Positions 5,525-5,982 of a stretch of 5,982 nt of DNA are shown here, one piece after another. Position 1 is the first letter of the stretch. Each line of letters begins with the position of its first letter. This stretch comes from OFTM382 sp964448185 (GTDB lineage Bacteria; Planctomycetota; Phycisphaerae; Phycisphaerales; UBA1924). The DNA lies in contig CAYUVO010000131.1 of NCBI GenBank assembly GCA_964448185.1, positions 1 to 5,982 of the forward strand, read 5' to 3'. The translations under genes and the position numbers were made by a program. The notes under the pieces were generated by a model that was not told the origin of the DNA, ran no database searches, and saw only the letters and a program-made list of their open reading frames with translations.

Positions 5525-5974
5525 ATGAAAGCGATCCTATTTGCAATAGCAGCGGGCCTGTGCTGGGGCGTGGGCGAGGTGTTTACCAAGAGCGTGCTCC
5601 ACACCGGCAAGATCGGGCCGATGACCGCCGCCGCGGTGCGCACGCTCGCGGCATTGCCCGTGCTGTGGGCGATGCAGTGGCTCATGGTGCATTCTTTTAA
5701 GAGCGAACCCGCCGACTGGGCCCGTGCCGGCGGGCCGATCATGGCCAAGCTCCTGCTTGGTTCGGGCGTGATCGCGGGCGGAGCCGCGCTTGCGTTCTTT
5801 TACAGCGCACTTAAGTTTGGTGACATCTCAAAGGTCAAGCCGATTGCGTTTGCGGTCGCGCCGTTGGTGGGGGTGCTCCTCGGCTGGCTGGTGCTCGGCG
5901 AGACGATGAACCTGCGCAAGGCGACGGGCGTGGTGCTGGTGATTGCTGGGGTCATCGCGCTGGCCGGGGCGTGA
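5525..5974 (+). CDS. Half-size EamA/DMT-family membrane transporter
   Basis: A 149-residue, very hydrophobic protein with five predicted membrane segments near residues 3-23, 33-56, 73-96, 104-124 and 130-148, which is the size of one EamA domain. The order WG near the first segment (CWGVGEVFTK, 13-22), the SALKFGDISKVKPIAFAVAPLV stretch (starting at 94, ending at 115) and GWLVLGETMNLRKATGVVLI-like end (120-140) fit the single-domain COG2510-type group. Full-length members carry two such domains (about 300 residues), so this one would act as a dimer. The substrate is unknown; relatives move small metabolites or amino acids. The start ATG at 5525 is the first in frame, with GAGGA upstream inside a hairpin. 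The TGA at 5972-5974 is followed at once by a G8 run at the window end. It is probably transcribed on its own or by read-through from UbiD. Confidence 0.88.
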   Translation: MKAILFAIAAGLCWGVGEVFTKSVLHTGKIGPMTAAAVRTLAALPVLWAMQWLMVHSFKSEPADWARAGGPIMAKLLLGSGVIAGGAALAFFYSALKFGDISKVKPIAFAVAPLVGVLLGWLVLGETMNLRKATGVVLVIAGVIALAGA

Positions 5975-5982
5975 GGGGGGGG

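Overview
The window is GC-rich DNA, dense in genes, from a free-living-type bacterium. GC-rich codons, NosFY-like ABC genes, a long UbiD-type decarboxylase and many intergenic and in-gene G/C homopolymer runs would suit a member of the Planctomycetota (Phycisphaerae-like) or a similar group. That placement is an impression from gene style only; there is no rRNA or marker gene here to prove it.

Layout: (1) Positions 1-105 carry five head-to-tail copies of a 21-bp unit, which touch the window edge. A short stretch without a clear gene follows, up to 194. (2) A minus-strand block reads from right to left: a class I SAM-dependent methyltransferase (2465-3202), a 138-bp pyrimidine-rich leader (on the sense strand), an ABC transporter ATPase (1352-2326), and its ABC-2-type membrane partner (195-1355), which starts at a TTG overlapping the ATPase stop codon. 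(3) Transcribed the other way is a UbiD-family decarboxylase (3247-5403). It is unusually long because its C-terminal alpha/beta domain appears to be present twice. (4) After two consecutive hairpins comes a half-size EamA/DMT membrane transporter (5525-5974), whose ribosome binding site lies inside a perfect small hairpin.

How they work together: the ATPase and permease clearly form one exporter-type ABC system with translational coupling; its substrate cannot be read from the sequence. The UbiD-like enzyme keeps every metal, prenyl-FMN and catalytic residue I can map, and most likely decarboxylates an aromatic acid, plausibly in menaquinone (futalosine-route MqnL-like) biosynthesis. It would need a UbiX/MqnP-type partner that is not in the window. 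The methyltransferase and the DMT protein have no evident link to their neighbours. No tRNA, rRNA, CRISPR array, insertion sequence or phage gene was seen, and no gene-free gap exceeds 300 bases.

Nothing here amounts to a clear new multi-gene system. The points most worth a second look are the duplicated UbiD C-terminal domain, the G-quadruplex-like tract and duplicated start sequence between the divergent methyltransferase and UbiD genes, the G9/C8 tracts inside the UbiD gene, and the SD-masking hairpin of the EamA gene.
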